This document shows, in pieces, positions 9,837-20,406 of a stretch of DNA of 64,000 nt. The DNA comes from Amylostereum areolatum (lineage: Eukaryota; Basidiomycota; Agaricomycetes; Russulales; Stereaceae), in the NCBI GenBank assembly GCA_012932865.1, contig SAXG01000077.1:1-64000 (forward strand), read 5' to 3'. The notes under the pieces are model-generated. The model did no database searches. It had not been told where the DNA came from and was given only the letters and a program-made list of their open reading frames with translations. A program made the position numbers and the translations under genes. Each line of letters opens with the position of its first letter. The stretch's first letter is position 1.

Positions 9837-11595
9837 GATTGGGTCCGCGGCGGTGTCATAGAAGACGTCTCCATCGGAGTCCGATCCGGTTCCGGAAGCG
9901 GACTCATCTGAGAATAGAACCTCGTCCCATGACTTCCCAATGTCGAGGTCGCATTCCTCGAAGATATCGTCCCAGTCTCCCGCTTCGGAGGCATGCCCCT
10001 CGTCCGGTATGGGAACATACTTACTGAGTGTGCGGTTCACTGAGCGGATCTGCTGGACGAGTTGCTGCTCCTTCTTCTCCCGTGTTACCTTCTGGTCCTT
10101 TGTAGGGAGCTTTCCCATACCCCTGACATAGGCTCCAAATGACAACGTTGCTGTTATTGAATTCCACCGCTGAACAGGAAACGAAATGTCTGTTGACTTA
10201 CTGATCTTCTTCCACCTTCATGGCCTCTGAAAGTGCAGCAGTGGACCCGTACAACGCTCTCCGGTTTTTTTCATCACTGAGCAGCTTGAGCTCCATGTCT
10301 GCTTTCGTGGGAGCTGGTAGAAAAGGTGACGATGGTTCGACACTTGAAAACACCTTCGTACCTTTGTCCTCTTTGGTGTCATATATGTTCATGGCATCTG
10401 GACGGTCGTCCCGTGTGGCCTGGGCATGCTCCTCCCCTTGTGTCCATTTTGCGCGTTGTTCATCAGTCGCGGTCTTATCCAGCTGATCGAAGGCATCTTC
10501 AGCCTCTGCCCTTCCCCCCACTGCTATTTTCAGTTTGCGCACGAGGAAATATGCTATCGTCGAGACTGCGTTAGATCATCTTATGACAGATAAGGGAACA
10601 TACAAATGTTCAGCATTTTCTTCCAGTTTGAATCACCCATCCCGTCGTCCAGTGTTTCGGATCGGGCTGAGAGAGTCATGGTTCTTGTTGTAGATGACAG
10701 TTCATTTAAGGGCGACCACAGAGTCTCCGCCGTTTCGCCATCTTGGTGGCCAGCTCCGCGGATAAATGACGGGGTAAAGCGGGCGAAACAGCGATCGACA
10801 TGATCCTGTATGTGCCATACACCAACACCCATTTTGATAGCAAAACGAGAGGGATCCTGGAGGAGGTACGCGTTGCGCCATGCATTGTGTACAGGAGGAC
10901 GTTGGAAAGCGAGTAATCCATACATTTATATCTGCAGAGAAATACAATATCCAGGAGTGCGCCGAAGAACCTATCAAGCACAGCACAGCAAGGTTTTTAC
11001 AGGAATCCACTCACTTCTCACCCTTTGAGAAGTTCACTACGGCGTGAGGTGCAAAGAAGCCATGACGAGAGCAGGCGGTTGCGCCAATCCCTGTGATGTC
11101 AAGGTTCGCCTTATCTGCGTTGCTCTGAGTAACAGCGCAATGATGACAATCCGTCGCCTGGAAGTGAGTGAGTCAGGAGTTGGACAGATGGTTGCAGATT
11201 GCGTGATTCACCCTTTTCTCCTCCAGGGACGACCTGAGGTGCTCTTCGTACGCATCCGTGGCAACCATATAGCCTGTACCATTCGCAAGCACAACATCAT
11301 CTCCGGGGCACGAGATCGGACATGCTCCGCGGAGAAATTTCCGTTCATCACAAAACTTCGCATGTACTTCCACCTGGGACGAAACGATCAGGCATTGAAG
11401 AGCAGACGGTTAATCGATGTCGTACTGGTCAGGATCTGTTTTCCCATCCAGGCTTCAGATTTACTTCAGGCTGGGGGCAGGCCGGGCAGAAATGGGTGAG
11501 GGAGCCAGGCCCCAAGAGCTCCTGTCGCCCAGGATGTCCGAAGCCAAACTGTTGAAAACACAGAGGGACCTTCAGTCATAAAGTGAAACACAAAG

Positions 11596-11669
11596 TGGAC
11601 TGGCCGGGGATTGAACCCAGGACCTCCCATATTCTAGAAGGGTGCTCTAACCAACTGAGCTACCTGTCC
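11596..11669 (-). tRNA. tRNA-like sequence in the 3' LTR of TRIM-2
   Basis: Same 74-nt sequence as in TRIM-1, A and B boxes intact, anticodon position AGA, short variable loop. Confidence 0.6.
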
Positions 11670-11889
11670 GATAGTGGGAACAGGTTGGTAGTTGATATAG
11701 AGAATATCACCGAGCTCTGATTGTGTGCAACAGGCCAGGGCTTAGCCTTATTTCAACACACCCCCGTAAGACCAGGCCTGATGTGATCTTAGGCACTCGC
11801 CACTTGTGCCCAACAGTAATCATGAAGGCGGGTGCTGCTACCATGTTGAAAACACAGAGGGACCTTCAGTCATAAAGTGAAACACAAAG

Positions 11890-11963
11890 TGGACTGGCCG
11901 GGGATTGAACCCAGGACCTCCCATATTCTAGAAGGGTGCTCTAACCAACTGAGCTACCTGTCC
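11890..11963 (-). tRNA. tRNA-like sequence in the 5' LTR of TRIM-2
   Basis: Same sequence and position within the LTR as the other copies. Confidence 0.6.
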
Positions 11964-13770
11964 GATAGTGGGAACAGGTTGGTAGTTGATATAGAGAATA
12001 TCACCGAGCTCTGATTGTGTGCAACAGGCCAGGGCTTAGCCTTATTTCAACACAAACTGACACATATTATCTAAACGTCTCCAAATGCGAACCGTCCTCA
12101 GAAACTCGCGATAGCGGTCCTAATGAAAATTTCACTTTAGCTGCCAGATATAAGTGGGTTCTACTCACAGGAACGTCATTAGGAAAGGGATTAGTGATTC
12201 GTCTCAACATCTGCCAGTACACCAGCGCGGAAATCTTGCCCTCACGGTTCGCGAGAAGGAATTGCTCGAGACAAGCAAACGTAAAGGCCGTACGAGGGTT
12301 TTGGTAGCTAGCTGGCTGGAAACATACCCATGTCAAAGAGCTGCTGGTCATGGCTGGGTGCTCCTTCACATTGGCAAAAATGAGTCATGATGTGATGAAC
12401 CCCGGAGACATCCACAAAGAGGAGGTAGGGGTTCCCGTCTCCGTCTGAGGTTCCTCTCGCCGGAGTGAATGTTTTGAAGAAATCAGGCTGCTCAGCCTCA
12501 TCCACATCTTCCCAATCTGCCTCGTCCTCAATGTCCGGAATTAGCACACCTGGAGACCTCTGTCAGCGAACATTCCCACAGCAGGATCACAAACCTACCG
12601 CTGGTAAGGTCCTCAATCCCTCTCCATGTGGTCTCACTGCGGGGAGATCGATGTGGCGAGGACTGGACACTTTCTGTGGCTGTCGCCACGCATCAGCGAC
12701 TGCTTATAGGGAGGCGAGGTGAGAAAATACGAGCCATGGCGACCACGGGTGGTGAACAAAAAGGGTGGACGAGGGACCTGTGGAAGCGGTGTTGTGGGTT
12801 GACTCTCATCGTCTATGGATCTTCGGGTAAATAAGAATGATCAATAGGCCATCGGAAAGAGATACCTGAGTCAGAGTTCACGGGGTCAGGTATATTTTCT
12901 GCCGAGGGAGACATGGGGTCAGCTGCTTGACAATGATGCACGCTATCGGAACTCTACCTGTGTCCATTGATTGGCTGATCTCGGCAGTAGGGACAGGATT
13001 CTCCACTTCGGTGGGAATCACGCACGACTGCCCCCCCGTGGCCAAGGTTGAGGACGTACCCGACCTGGCGAAGCCAGCCGGAGCGTAGTAGGATCCCGTC
13101 CATCGCTCTATCCGATGGAATGGATGATGACGGCGTGATTCCCGCAGGCATGCAGTGCAAAACAATTGACGGCCAAGGTATGAGAGGCAGCGATAGCTTC
13201 CTTCCCCTCCACATCGATTATATACCCTCTCACTGTCTGGCACCGCCTCAGTTGCGAGACGACGACGGATGTACTCTTCCTGCTTGGGCAAATATTTGCG
13301 AAGATAATCATTCGGAGACTTGATCGTTTTGGATTGAGATGTGCGCACGATCGTGGATAATAAGCCTCTCACCTTTCCAATGGGGACCTTCAATCCAATC
13401 CTCGCAACTCCCGCATCTTGGAGATAACCGGCACTTTTCGGGATGGAGTAGGGCGTTGCATTCCCCGAGCGGGCGGGTGTAGGGAGCAACGAAGTTGGAG
13501 GAGACGACCCAGTAGACATTTTCTGACGTACTGCTTGTTGACGCACACCACGGGTTGTTTTCTTCTCGATAAGGGTCTTCACGCGGGCGCGTGGAGTTGC
13601 AGGGATCGGAAACTGCTTTCCATGACGCCTTTCCCCACGTTCAATGGGAGCGTTGAACTGTCGTGTGTTCATTGCCATAGTATGTCATCTGTGAGGAAGA
13701 GACAAGGGAAAGGAACAAGACGATAGGATAGATAAGGGGAGAGTGGATATATACACATTCGTCGGCTGAC

Positions 13771-14560
13771 TCAGTGAGCCAGATCTAGGTCCCAGTCACA
13801 TGCTGGTCTGTGTATTTCTGTTGTCATCCAGTCAATTGATAACCCATAATGTGCAAGAGTCTCTTCCCTTATGTAGGATGCGTAGCATATACGATCCAGC
13901 TCTGTAGGTAGTACAGCGTGCGGAATGAACTTTCCGGCAATCGCCACCCCAGTTCCCGATGAGTACGACAGGTGGATATTCAGGGTGGGCAAATCCAGTG
14001 TGGTGGTTAAGTCGCCAAGAACGGTCACGAGTAAGTCGTGGGAGGACGACAGAGCGTTGGCGTCCCGGTGAATCACCGTCTCACGGTTCGCAATAATATC
14101 GAGTCCCGTGAAAACGGACGCCCAGTGACCGAGAAAGTTGCCCACACTGTGTTCGCGATATTCATCTGCAAGGCGTGAAAAGAGAGCCATTGCGGCCGCG
14201 TATTGAGGCGGATGCATGACGCGGATCGCCACGGAGAATAAGGCTAGTGTCTCTAGTGACGACAGCAGCCATGATTTTCCTCTCGGGGTTTGCAAGGCTG
14301 ATCCCACGAAAAGGCCGTGGTTGGATATCTGCAATGACAGTGCGAATGAAAACTGTGGATTTTGACAATGATCCTCGTTGACCTACCGGATGTCCTGTTT
14401 GCTTGTTAGCCAGAGAGAACTGGATCACCACGGCGCATTTTGAGGAAGGTTTAAAGTAACAGGAGCCGGTACAAATATTTTCGTGCTGAAGATCTTTCTC
14501 CACCACCTTCGCCAAGTCCACCATAATCTGCTGGACAGACGTCAGCTTAGAATGCACATT
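13771..14560 (-). pseudogene. T1: TET/JBP-like 2-oxoglutarate/Fe(II) dioxygenase gene
   Basis: The main exon (14334-13771) ends the protein with the double-stranded beta-helix core of TET/JBP-type oxygenases. It has the HxD iron motif as HRDAN (codons at 14062-14070), a following LPTLNIHLSYSSGTGV strand, the distal iron histidine in FIPHAVL (13918-13920) and RICYASYIRE, where Arg fits the 2OG-binding position. An upstream exon (14557 to about 14395) reads SVQQIMVDLAKVVEKDL. This family oxidises 5-methylcytosine or thymine in DNA; the substrate here is unknown. T1 ends 92 bp before KDZ-1 on the same strand. The 5' end is not clearly defined, so I call it partial or decayed, although the catalytic residues are present. 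Confidence 0.65.
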
Positions 14561-15110
14561 TCGGCCGAAGACTTGGCCGTCGTACCACTCTATCAGGGGT
14601 CACCATGTTCGGAACGTGCCACACGAGGACCGCAACATTGTCGTCCATAATAATACAATGGTCATTGATCTGCGTCGGCTCAGAGTACGGGGAAGGATAA
14701 CTTTGGCCATGCGGGCCTCATACAATGCATTCTGCCCCGTGGGCTTTGAGGAGAGATTGCGTGCGTAGTCGCGTGCGATTCATGATAAACAGACTGAGTC
14801 ATGCCGGACCAGTTAGCCGATCGTCAGCCCACTGATGAGGCACGGCGTACGTCTATGACTGTATGCCGATGCCAGCCCGATGGCGAAGTGCTCTGCTTCA
14901 ACAACGAGCTCTGGCCTCCAGGCTGTCAGATCTGGAGGCAGGTCTGACAGTTCAATCAGGTTGACAAGGTTCACGTGGCTGAGAAACCTGTCCTGGACGT
15001 AATCGGCGAGGCGGGAGGCAAAGGTAAGAGCATCACCGGAGAAAAGGGAGGCGGCTTCTATTGGTGTTGAAAACACAGAGGGACCTTCAGTCATAAAGTG
15101 AAACACAAAG

Positions 15111-15184
15111 TGGACTGGCCGGGGATTGAACCCAGGACCTCCCATATTCTAGAAGGGTGCTCTAACCAACTGAGCTACCTGTCC
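15111..15184 (-). tRNA. tRNA-like sequence in the 3' LTR of TRIM-3
   Basis: 74-nt tRNA-like sequence with intact A and B boxes, identical in layout to the other TRIM copies. Confidence 0.6.
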
Positions 15185-15404
15185 GATAGTGGGAACAGGT
15201 TGGTAGTTGATATAGAGAATATCACCGAGCTCTGATTGTGTGCAACAGGCCAGGGCTTAGCCTTATTTCAACACACCCCCGTAAGACCAGGCCTGATGTG
15301 ATCTTAGGCACTCGCCACTTGTGCCCAACAGTAATCATGAAGGCGGGTGCTGCTACCATGTTGAAAACACAGAGGGACCTTCAGTCATAAAGTGAAACAC
15401 AAAG

Positions 15405-15478
15405 TGGACTGGCCGGGGATTGAACCCAGGACCTCCCATATTCTAGAAGGGTGCTCTAACCAACTGAGCTACCTGTCC
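15405..15478 (-). tRNA. tRNA-like sequence in the 5' LTR of TRIM-3
   Basis: 74-nt tRNA-like sequence with intact A and B boxes, identical in layout to the other TRIM copies. Confidence 0.6.
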
Positions 15479-15807
15479 GATAGTGGGAACAGGTTGGTAG
15501 TTGATATAGAGAATATCACCGAGCTCTGATTGTGTGCAACAGGCCAGGGCTTAGCCTTATTTCAACAATTGGGCTCGAGATATTCTGCATATTCGGCGAT
15601 TTCAGTGGAAGTATTGAGAAGGTGGTTGAAAGAAAAGAACGAGGAGCTGTTACAATGTCACACCCTGGCTGCCTCGAGGCTGAACACGTGGTCCCCACAT
15701 TGTCTCGGGTGCTTGCCCTTTGGATCAGGAAACATTGTCTGGCAGAGCAATGACAAGGAGCAGATTCCCACGGAGGAAATTACAGGTAATAAAAATGCTG
15801 TGCACTA

Positions 15808-15895
15808 TTCTCCGCAGGGATATTCAAATCCCGCGGGGACAATTCCCACGAGGACAATTCCCACAGGGACGATCCCCATGGAGACGACGACTCCA
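15808..15895. repeat. CCGCGG quasi-palindrome cluster at the 3' end of P2 (array 3)
   Basis: About five units with a period near 15 bp, for example ATTCCCACGAGGACA and ATTCCCACAGGGACG. On the minus strand a 15-bp period gives pentapeptide repeats (GIVPV, GIVLV, GIVPA). Confidence 0.55.
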
Positions 15896-16363
15896 AGACC
15901 AGGGCCCCGAGCGAAGACATCTGGATACCAATTATCGCAGGTCCATTGGAACATGCTAAGGGTCTGACTGCGACGGCTCAGACCACAGTAGTTGACAATG
16001 ATGTCCCCCCGGAGGAGCTTCATGGTACGGCTTGATAATCGAATAGGTTAGCAAACAAGGCGAGCGACGTAACCAGGGATAACGCACATGGCATTGCAGA
16101 CGTCATCGTCCGCCAGGAGGAGCTGGATAACCTTTCAGCAATAATCGTGGAGGGCCCGATTGAGGCACCGGACTACCACGAAGGACGAGGCAGGAGGGGG
16201 GTGGATCCAGACCATGTGATGCGTGTTCTTGGGCAGATTGTGCCAGAAGAGGTGATCGGCGATGCCATCAGCGATTGCCTCGTCGATAATGGCCTTGTTG
16301 AGCTCTAGGGGCAAACATGTGAAGATATGGAATGGCTCTAGTGTGGTGTCATCTTGATAAAAT

Positions 16364-16815
16364 TGTTGAAGATATTCCTTTATGTCTGATTTCTACGCCT
16401 TTATTCCGTTCTATCTCCGTTCTATTCGCTTCTATTCCGCTCCATTCACCTTCTTATCGCCTCATTCCGCGTCTATGCCCTCCACATGCCCTCTCCACTT
16501 CACCCACTGTTCGCTATTGTACTGTACTTACTGTAGTTCAGCCTGAGCTAGCTTCCCTAGCTTCAGTTTCGAGTTAGTTACCGCTTTAGGTCGATTCTCG
16601 GCTTATTCCGAGTTTCCTCCCACGCTCCATGGCCTCTACCTGCAGCCACACGCGTCTGCTCCTCCTCAGTCGCTCATTCTGTGCTGCAGGTATGCCCTTT
16701 GCTCGTTTCTGTCTTGTTTCTCAGTCGCTCATTCTATGCTGCAGCAATCCACTGTTTGTGTCAGTTCTGAGCGTCCCTAGCTAGTTGGCTAGCCCCTTCA
16801 ACTGCGACTTCAACA
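16364..16815 (+). mobile_element. Solo LTR of the copia family (A7)
   Basis: Full-length LTR-A with the perfect target duplication AAAAT (16359-16363 and 16816-16820), inserted in the N-terminal coding region of P2. Confidence 0.95.
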
Positions 16816-17057
16816 AAAATTGTGGGTCGTAAATGGACGATGACACAGAGGGGATGGGGGATGAATTCAGGGAGGGGGGAGAAGACATCTTAGATGGTGT
16901 TAACTTCCCTGCGCAGGTGAGATTAAGTATGTCCTTGGGTGAGGGAACAAGGCAGGCCACATGATATGGCACGAGGCGATCGTTCCTGAGCTGGTCCAAA
17001 ATGCCTGTCGTTTGTCCTGACATGTATCCTTCGACACCCATCGGCATGAGCGCCGAC

Positions 17058-17165
17058 AGAATTCCCCGGGTTGTAGATCCGCGGGGGTTGCGATGCCGCG
17101 GATATATATGTCTGGTGTCCCAGTTCCGGGAATTAATGTGCGCGGGATTACACCTGCGCAGGAAT
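17058..17165. repeat. CCGCGG quasi-palindrome cluster upstream of P2 (array 4)
   Basis: Degenerate units such as GAATTCCCCGGG, GATCCGCGGGGGTT, GATGCCGCGGATAT, GTTCCGGGAATTAAT and GTGCGCGGGATTA, spaced about 15-20 bp. It lies upstream of the P2 start at 16888. Confidence 0.5.
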
Positions 17166-17749
17166 GGCCCCCTGAGACAACGGGCATCTGGAGATCGGGA
17201 ATACGAAGGACAAAGAATACTAGCCCAGGGGGGGAAGTGGAGTAGTTGGATTCTCTGACTCCAGTGGAGTGGCACTTTCAGTTCTGCAGTTTGAGAGGCA
17301 ATTGATGAATTCATGGGTGCCTGCATGACAAAAAGCGAGGAGTGGATATCAACGTATACTATTATCCTTTTGACAGGAGACTGCCTAGTACAACAGGTAG
17401 TAATCCGTAGGCATGTCCTCAAACCATTTCACCAAATACCACCTACCTCATGCCTTTCGACACAGACATACATCAATCGGACCTCAGTCGGTCAATGCTA
17501 TGGGACTTTGAGCCAAAGGGCTGTCAAAATCGTCGGGTTTCAACGTAAAATGGCTGGCAGGCTTCAGCAAAAATGACTCCAGGCTGAGGAAACCATCCAA
17601 AGCATGCCGTCATCGGAGGTAGGCAAGGTCATACCACCTCCGCCAAAACCGGAGTTCCCACGAGGATTGGTCCTCCTTCTCTAGGAGGTCCATTTTCCCA
17701 AGGATGCGATCTACCCTGTGCTCCTGTACGAATATGGCTTCCCATAGAA
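17166..17749. other. No recognisable gene
   Basis: Overlapping minus- and plus-strand frames (to 17422 and 17313-17576) have no recognisable domain. The truncated copia element starts at about 17750. Confidence 0.35.
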
Positions 17750-17759
17750 TGATCGGAAG

Positions 17760-18665
17760 AACCGGATTATACTCCCACCCCTGAGCGGCGAGAGGGGGTC
17801 GGAAGGAGCGACACTTGCGGATGCAGCGCTGCCAGCGTGTTCGCCAGCAGGATTGAAGCCGTCAGACGACGACGAAGCGGCGTTGGCCTTGTCCCCAAGG
17901 CGAGAACGCAGGTCCTTGATCTGCTTCTGGTAGCAGGTCTTCTCCTCGTGCCCGCTCTTCTTGCAGAACGCGCAAGTGAGACGTGGACGCGAGGACTGCC
18001 CCTTGGCCTTGCCAGATGCGCCAGACGACGACGCACTGAGCGCAGACGAAGCGTCCGGCTTGAAGAACTCGGGGTTGCGCTCCCTGTTGGTCTCCTCGCG
18101 CACAAACGCGTCCTTGACGCTGTCGGGGTCGAGCTTCTCGAGCAGGAGGAGGGACGAGACGAAGGAGGAGTACTCCGAGGGGAGGGCGCGGATGTACGCC
18201 ATGGTGGTGAGCTCCTTGTCGAGCTCCTCGAGGGTGAGAGACGCAGGGCGAAGGGAACGAATGCGACGCATAGCATCGTCGACTCGCGTCGCCATAGCGA
18301 GCAGGGACTCGTCCTCCTTCTTGCGGACATTGAAGAGGTCGTCATACGCGTTGAAGCGCGCGCCAGGCGCCTTCTTGACGTGCAGCGCCTCGAGCTTCGT
18401 CCACATAGCAGGGGCGTCGCGCCTAAGGTCGTCCACAGGACCTCGCTGGTCCTTGGAGATGAGGAGGTAGATGGCACCCCCCAGCCTTGGAGCAGATCGA
18501 GGTGTACTCCTTGAGGGCGGCAGCAGCAGTATCCGCCGGCTTGGACGTCTCCCCCAGCACTACAGCGTCCCAGCCCTTGGTCTGGAGCCAGGCCAGAACC
18601 TCGTTCGACCAGTCCTTGTAGTTTTGGCCGGTGAGAGCGTCGATTTTGGGGATAGAGTCGGACAT
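17760..18665 (-). pseudogene. gag: Copia Gag (truncated element)
   Basis: Starts MSDSIPKIDALTGQNYKDW at 18665, typical of the Ty1/copia Gag N-terminus. A frame change near 18470-18440 splits it; the second part (MDDLRRDAPAMW...) carries the zinc knuckle CAFCKKSGHEEKTC. Compared with the copy at 33 kb it keeps the Gln codon (KDQRG) where that copy has a stop. It ends abruptly at the element truncation. Confidence 0.8.
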
Positions 18666-19360
18666 AATGAGGAATTGGAGAGGATATACGCAAAAAGCGA
18701 CGATTTGGACGAGCAGAGGTTCGAGGGGGCGCCGAGGGCGATGGGATAGGGCGATGGGGGCGGGTACGACGGCGATGGGGAGGGTGGATGGTCTAGATGG
18801 AGGCCTGAAGAGCGCGTACCGATAGCACAACGCGATGGGAAGCTACACTCGTCCGATCCCAAGGTGAAAATTTCTCGAAACAGCCTCCTGCAAACAACGA
18901 GCTCCTGAGGGCGAACGGCTTCAGCGACGGCTACCGCGTTTGGCGAGGGGGTAGGTAGGGTGGTAGGGAGGGCTGACGCGAAGCGAGGTAGCAAACGGTT
19001 GAAGGGGCGCTGAGGGCGCCTTTGATGTTTGTGGGAGGAGGAGGAGGAAGCGTCACAGGCTGTGGACGCGCAGCGACAAAAGCGACGGCCTTGGGGCTTG
19101 GCACGAAGTTGGATAGGGAGTAGTAGATGCGGAATATGCAAGGGCGAGGCGAACGGATGAAGGGGCGTTGCGTGCGCGCTTGATGTTGCGAAATGCGCGC
19201 CCTGGAGGATGGGGATGGCGTTGGGAGGCGACGGATGGGTCGTTCGACTTGAAACTCGAGGGCTGGGGCCTCTAGGGATGGTAGGAGAGGTGTGTAGAAG
19301 GACGAGGCGAGGGGGGTGCTGTGAGGCGAGATAAAAGCGATGGATGTTGGCTAGAGCGCA

Positions 19361-19372
19361 GGGCCCATAACC
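19361..19372 (-). promoter_or_regulatory. Copia primer binding site (half initiator-Met tRNA type)
   Basis: Directly after the 5' LTR on the minus strand comes GGTTATGGGCCC. This matches the anticodon-arm region of initiator-Met tRNA and the primer site of Drosophila copia, where a 5' half-tRNA primes reverse transcription. Confidence 0.7.
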
Positions 19373-19823
19373 TGTTGAAGTCGCAGTTGAAGGGGCTAGC
19401 CAACTAGCTAGGGACGCTCAGAACTGACACAAACAGTGGATTGCTGCAGCACAGAATGAGCGACTGAGAAACAAGACAGAAACGAGCAAAGGGCATACCT
19501 GCAGCACAGAATGAGCGACTGAGGAGGAGCAGACGCGTGTGGCTGCAGGTAGAGGCCATGGAGCGTGGGAGGAAACTCGGAATAAGCCGAGAATCGACCT
19601 AAAGCGGTAACTAACTCGAAACTGAAGCTAGGGAAGCTAGCTCAGGCTGAACTACAGTAAGTACAGTACAATAGCGAACAGTGGGTGAAGTGGAGAGGGC
19701 ATGTGAGGGTATAGACGCGGAATTAGATGATAATAGGGTGAATGGAGCGGAATAGACGCGAATAGAAGGGAGATAGAACAGAATAAAGGCGTAGAAATCA
19801 GACATAAACGAATATCTTCAACA
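19373..19823 (-). mobile_element. 5' LTR of the truncated copia element (A8)
   Basis: Full LTR-A (451 bp) in minus orientation, from TGTTGAAGTCGC at 19373 to CTTCAACA at 19823. Its outer end truncates the P3 gene. Confidence 0.93.
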
Positions 19824-20406
19824 CGTTATCATCGAGGAACCCCAGACAAAGCTGGATCTTGTGGAACAAATGAACAATGGCCCCCAGTCCCGGCCCACTC
19901 CCCTTATGTCCGCTATACCACTCGGCTTCTCCGGTTCGGAAGGCCAAGCCCATTCGATGTCGATGGGGGTAATCGCAGCAGTCGATGATGACGTCACTGC
20001 GCAATGCCCTGATTATGGAACTGTAGAATGTTCGGTGTCACCTGGAATGAAATCAAATAAGAACCATCAAACTGCCTTATCTGGCATTGTCATCTGACGT
20101 CTCGACCAGGAGGAGACTCAACACGTCCCAACAATACTTGTACAGTGCTCGATTGACACAGCTGAGGGGGATGAAAGTCGATGATGGGGGGGGAAAGGGT
20201 CAGGCACTCTCTGGTGTCCCATGGGAGATCGGGCCAGAAAAGGTACCGCGCGATGCAATCGGCGATAACCGTGTCGACAATGTGTTTGTTGAGTTCCTGA
20301 GGAAGTACTGCAATCAAATGGTAGGGCTCGAGCTGGACAATTTTTGTTGAAGCCGAGTGCCGTTCAGACAGTGTATGAGCTGACCGAGTGGATGTAGCTG
20401 ACTCCA
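19824..20406 (-). pseudogene. P3: P-family gene truncated by LTR-A
   Basis: Starts at 20406 (MESATSTRSAH). Exon 1 has PYHLIAVLPQELNKHIVDTV and IARYLFW, parallel to P1 and P2. After an intron the frame continues LRSDVIIDCCDYPH...EAEWYSGHKGSGPGLGAIV and extends to GFLDDN, where LTR-A8 cuts it off. Sharing the ELNK block, the SDxII block and the W-x(7,8)-GPGLG-V block with P1 and P2 shows common descent. A quasi-palindrome cluster begins about 180 bp upstream. Function unknown. Confidence 0.6.

Larger units (their letters stand above)
11550..12052 (-). mobile_element. Complete TRIM retrotransposon (TRIM-2)
   Basis: 503 bp made of two 209-bp LTRs (11550-11758 and 11844-12052) around an 85-bp internal region. 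The target duplication is perfect: CAAAC (11545-11549 and 12053-12057). Read on the minus strand, the primer binding site TGGTAGCAGCACCC directly follows the 5' LTR and the purine tract ACGGGGGTG directly precedes the 3' LTR. It interrupts the KDZ-1 transposase gene. Near-identity of its two LTRs suggests recent insertion. Confidence 0.95.
8699..13678 (-). pseudogene. KDZ-1: KDZ-family (Kyakuja-Dileera-Zisupton) transposase gene
   Basis: The start at 13678 (MAMNTRQFNAP) precedes a basic region. A CxC2-type zinc cluster follows near 13.0-13.2 kb (GEGSYRCLSY...LFCTACL...HPFHRIERW). Next comes a DVSGVHHI...FCQCEGAPSHDQQLFD segment (12.3-12.5 kb). The transposase core follows, with GDDVVLANGTGYMV near 11.27 kb and HVDRCFARFTPSFI...DGETAETLWSPLN near 10.7 kb. 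C-terminal helices follow, such as IGQANDLLRRLR near 9.36 kb, and the gene ends with RVNWLTAKAEHDRW...EEVEILKVEM near 8.8-8.95 kb. Short introns separate the exons. TRIM-2 and LTR-A6 interrupt it, and a stop codon lies near 9.33 kb, so this copy is dead. A TET/JBP-like gene (T1) ends only 92 bp upstream on the same strand. Confidence 0.8.
15065..15567 (-). mobile_element. Complete TRIM retrotransposon (TRIM-3)
   Basis: 503 bp: LTRs 15065-15273 and 15359-15567 around an 85-bp internal region. The target duplication is perfect: ATTGG (15060-15064 and 15568-15572). The sequence is almost identical to TRIM-2, including primer binding site and purine tract. Confidence 0.95.
14813..15698 (-). pseudogene. 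X1: unrecognised ORF interrupted by TRIM-3
   Basis: On either side of TRIM-3 the same minus-strand frame is open: 15698-15568 (starting MGTTCSASRQ) and 15064-14813 (FSGDALTFASRLADYV...). With the element and one target duplication removed, the frame runs through to a stop at 14813, about 129 codons. No domain is recognised. It could be an upstream exon of T1, but I see no evidence that links them. Confidence 0.35.
15805..16888 (-). pseudogene. P2: P-family gene with a nonsense codon and an LTR-A insertion
   Basis: Starts at 16888 (MSSPPSLNSS), matching the P1 start. LTR-A7 is inserted in the N-terminal exon; the frame continues beyond it to ELNKAIIDEAIADGIADHLFW-type sequence and NRALHDYC. 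There the Trp codon that follows in P1 is a stop (TGA, 16136-16138). The second exon (16023-15805) carries LRGDIIVNYC and ends in FARGPGLGVVV, then a tail of GIVPV-like pentapeptides encoded by CCGCGG-type repeats (15808-15895). Another quasi-palindrome cluster lies 170-280 bp upstream. Function unknown. Confidence 0.6.
17750..19823 (-). mobile_element. 3'-truncated copia element: LTR, primer site, leader and gag
   Basis: Read on the minus strand: 5' LTR-A (19823-19373), a half-tRNA primer binding site, a leader of about 700 bp, and gag ending within SDPLSP at about 17760. Homology to the copia copy at 33 kb stops at CTCTCGCCG; pol and the 3' LTR are missing. Confidence 0.85.

Noticed and set aside
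18837..19141. Protein-coding frame between the copia primer site and gag
   Set aside because: It lies in the untranslated leader of the truncated copia element and shows no similarity to a known domain.
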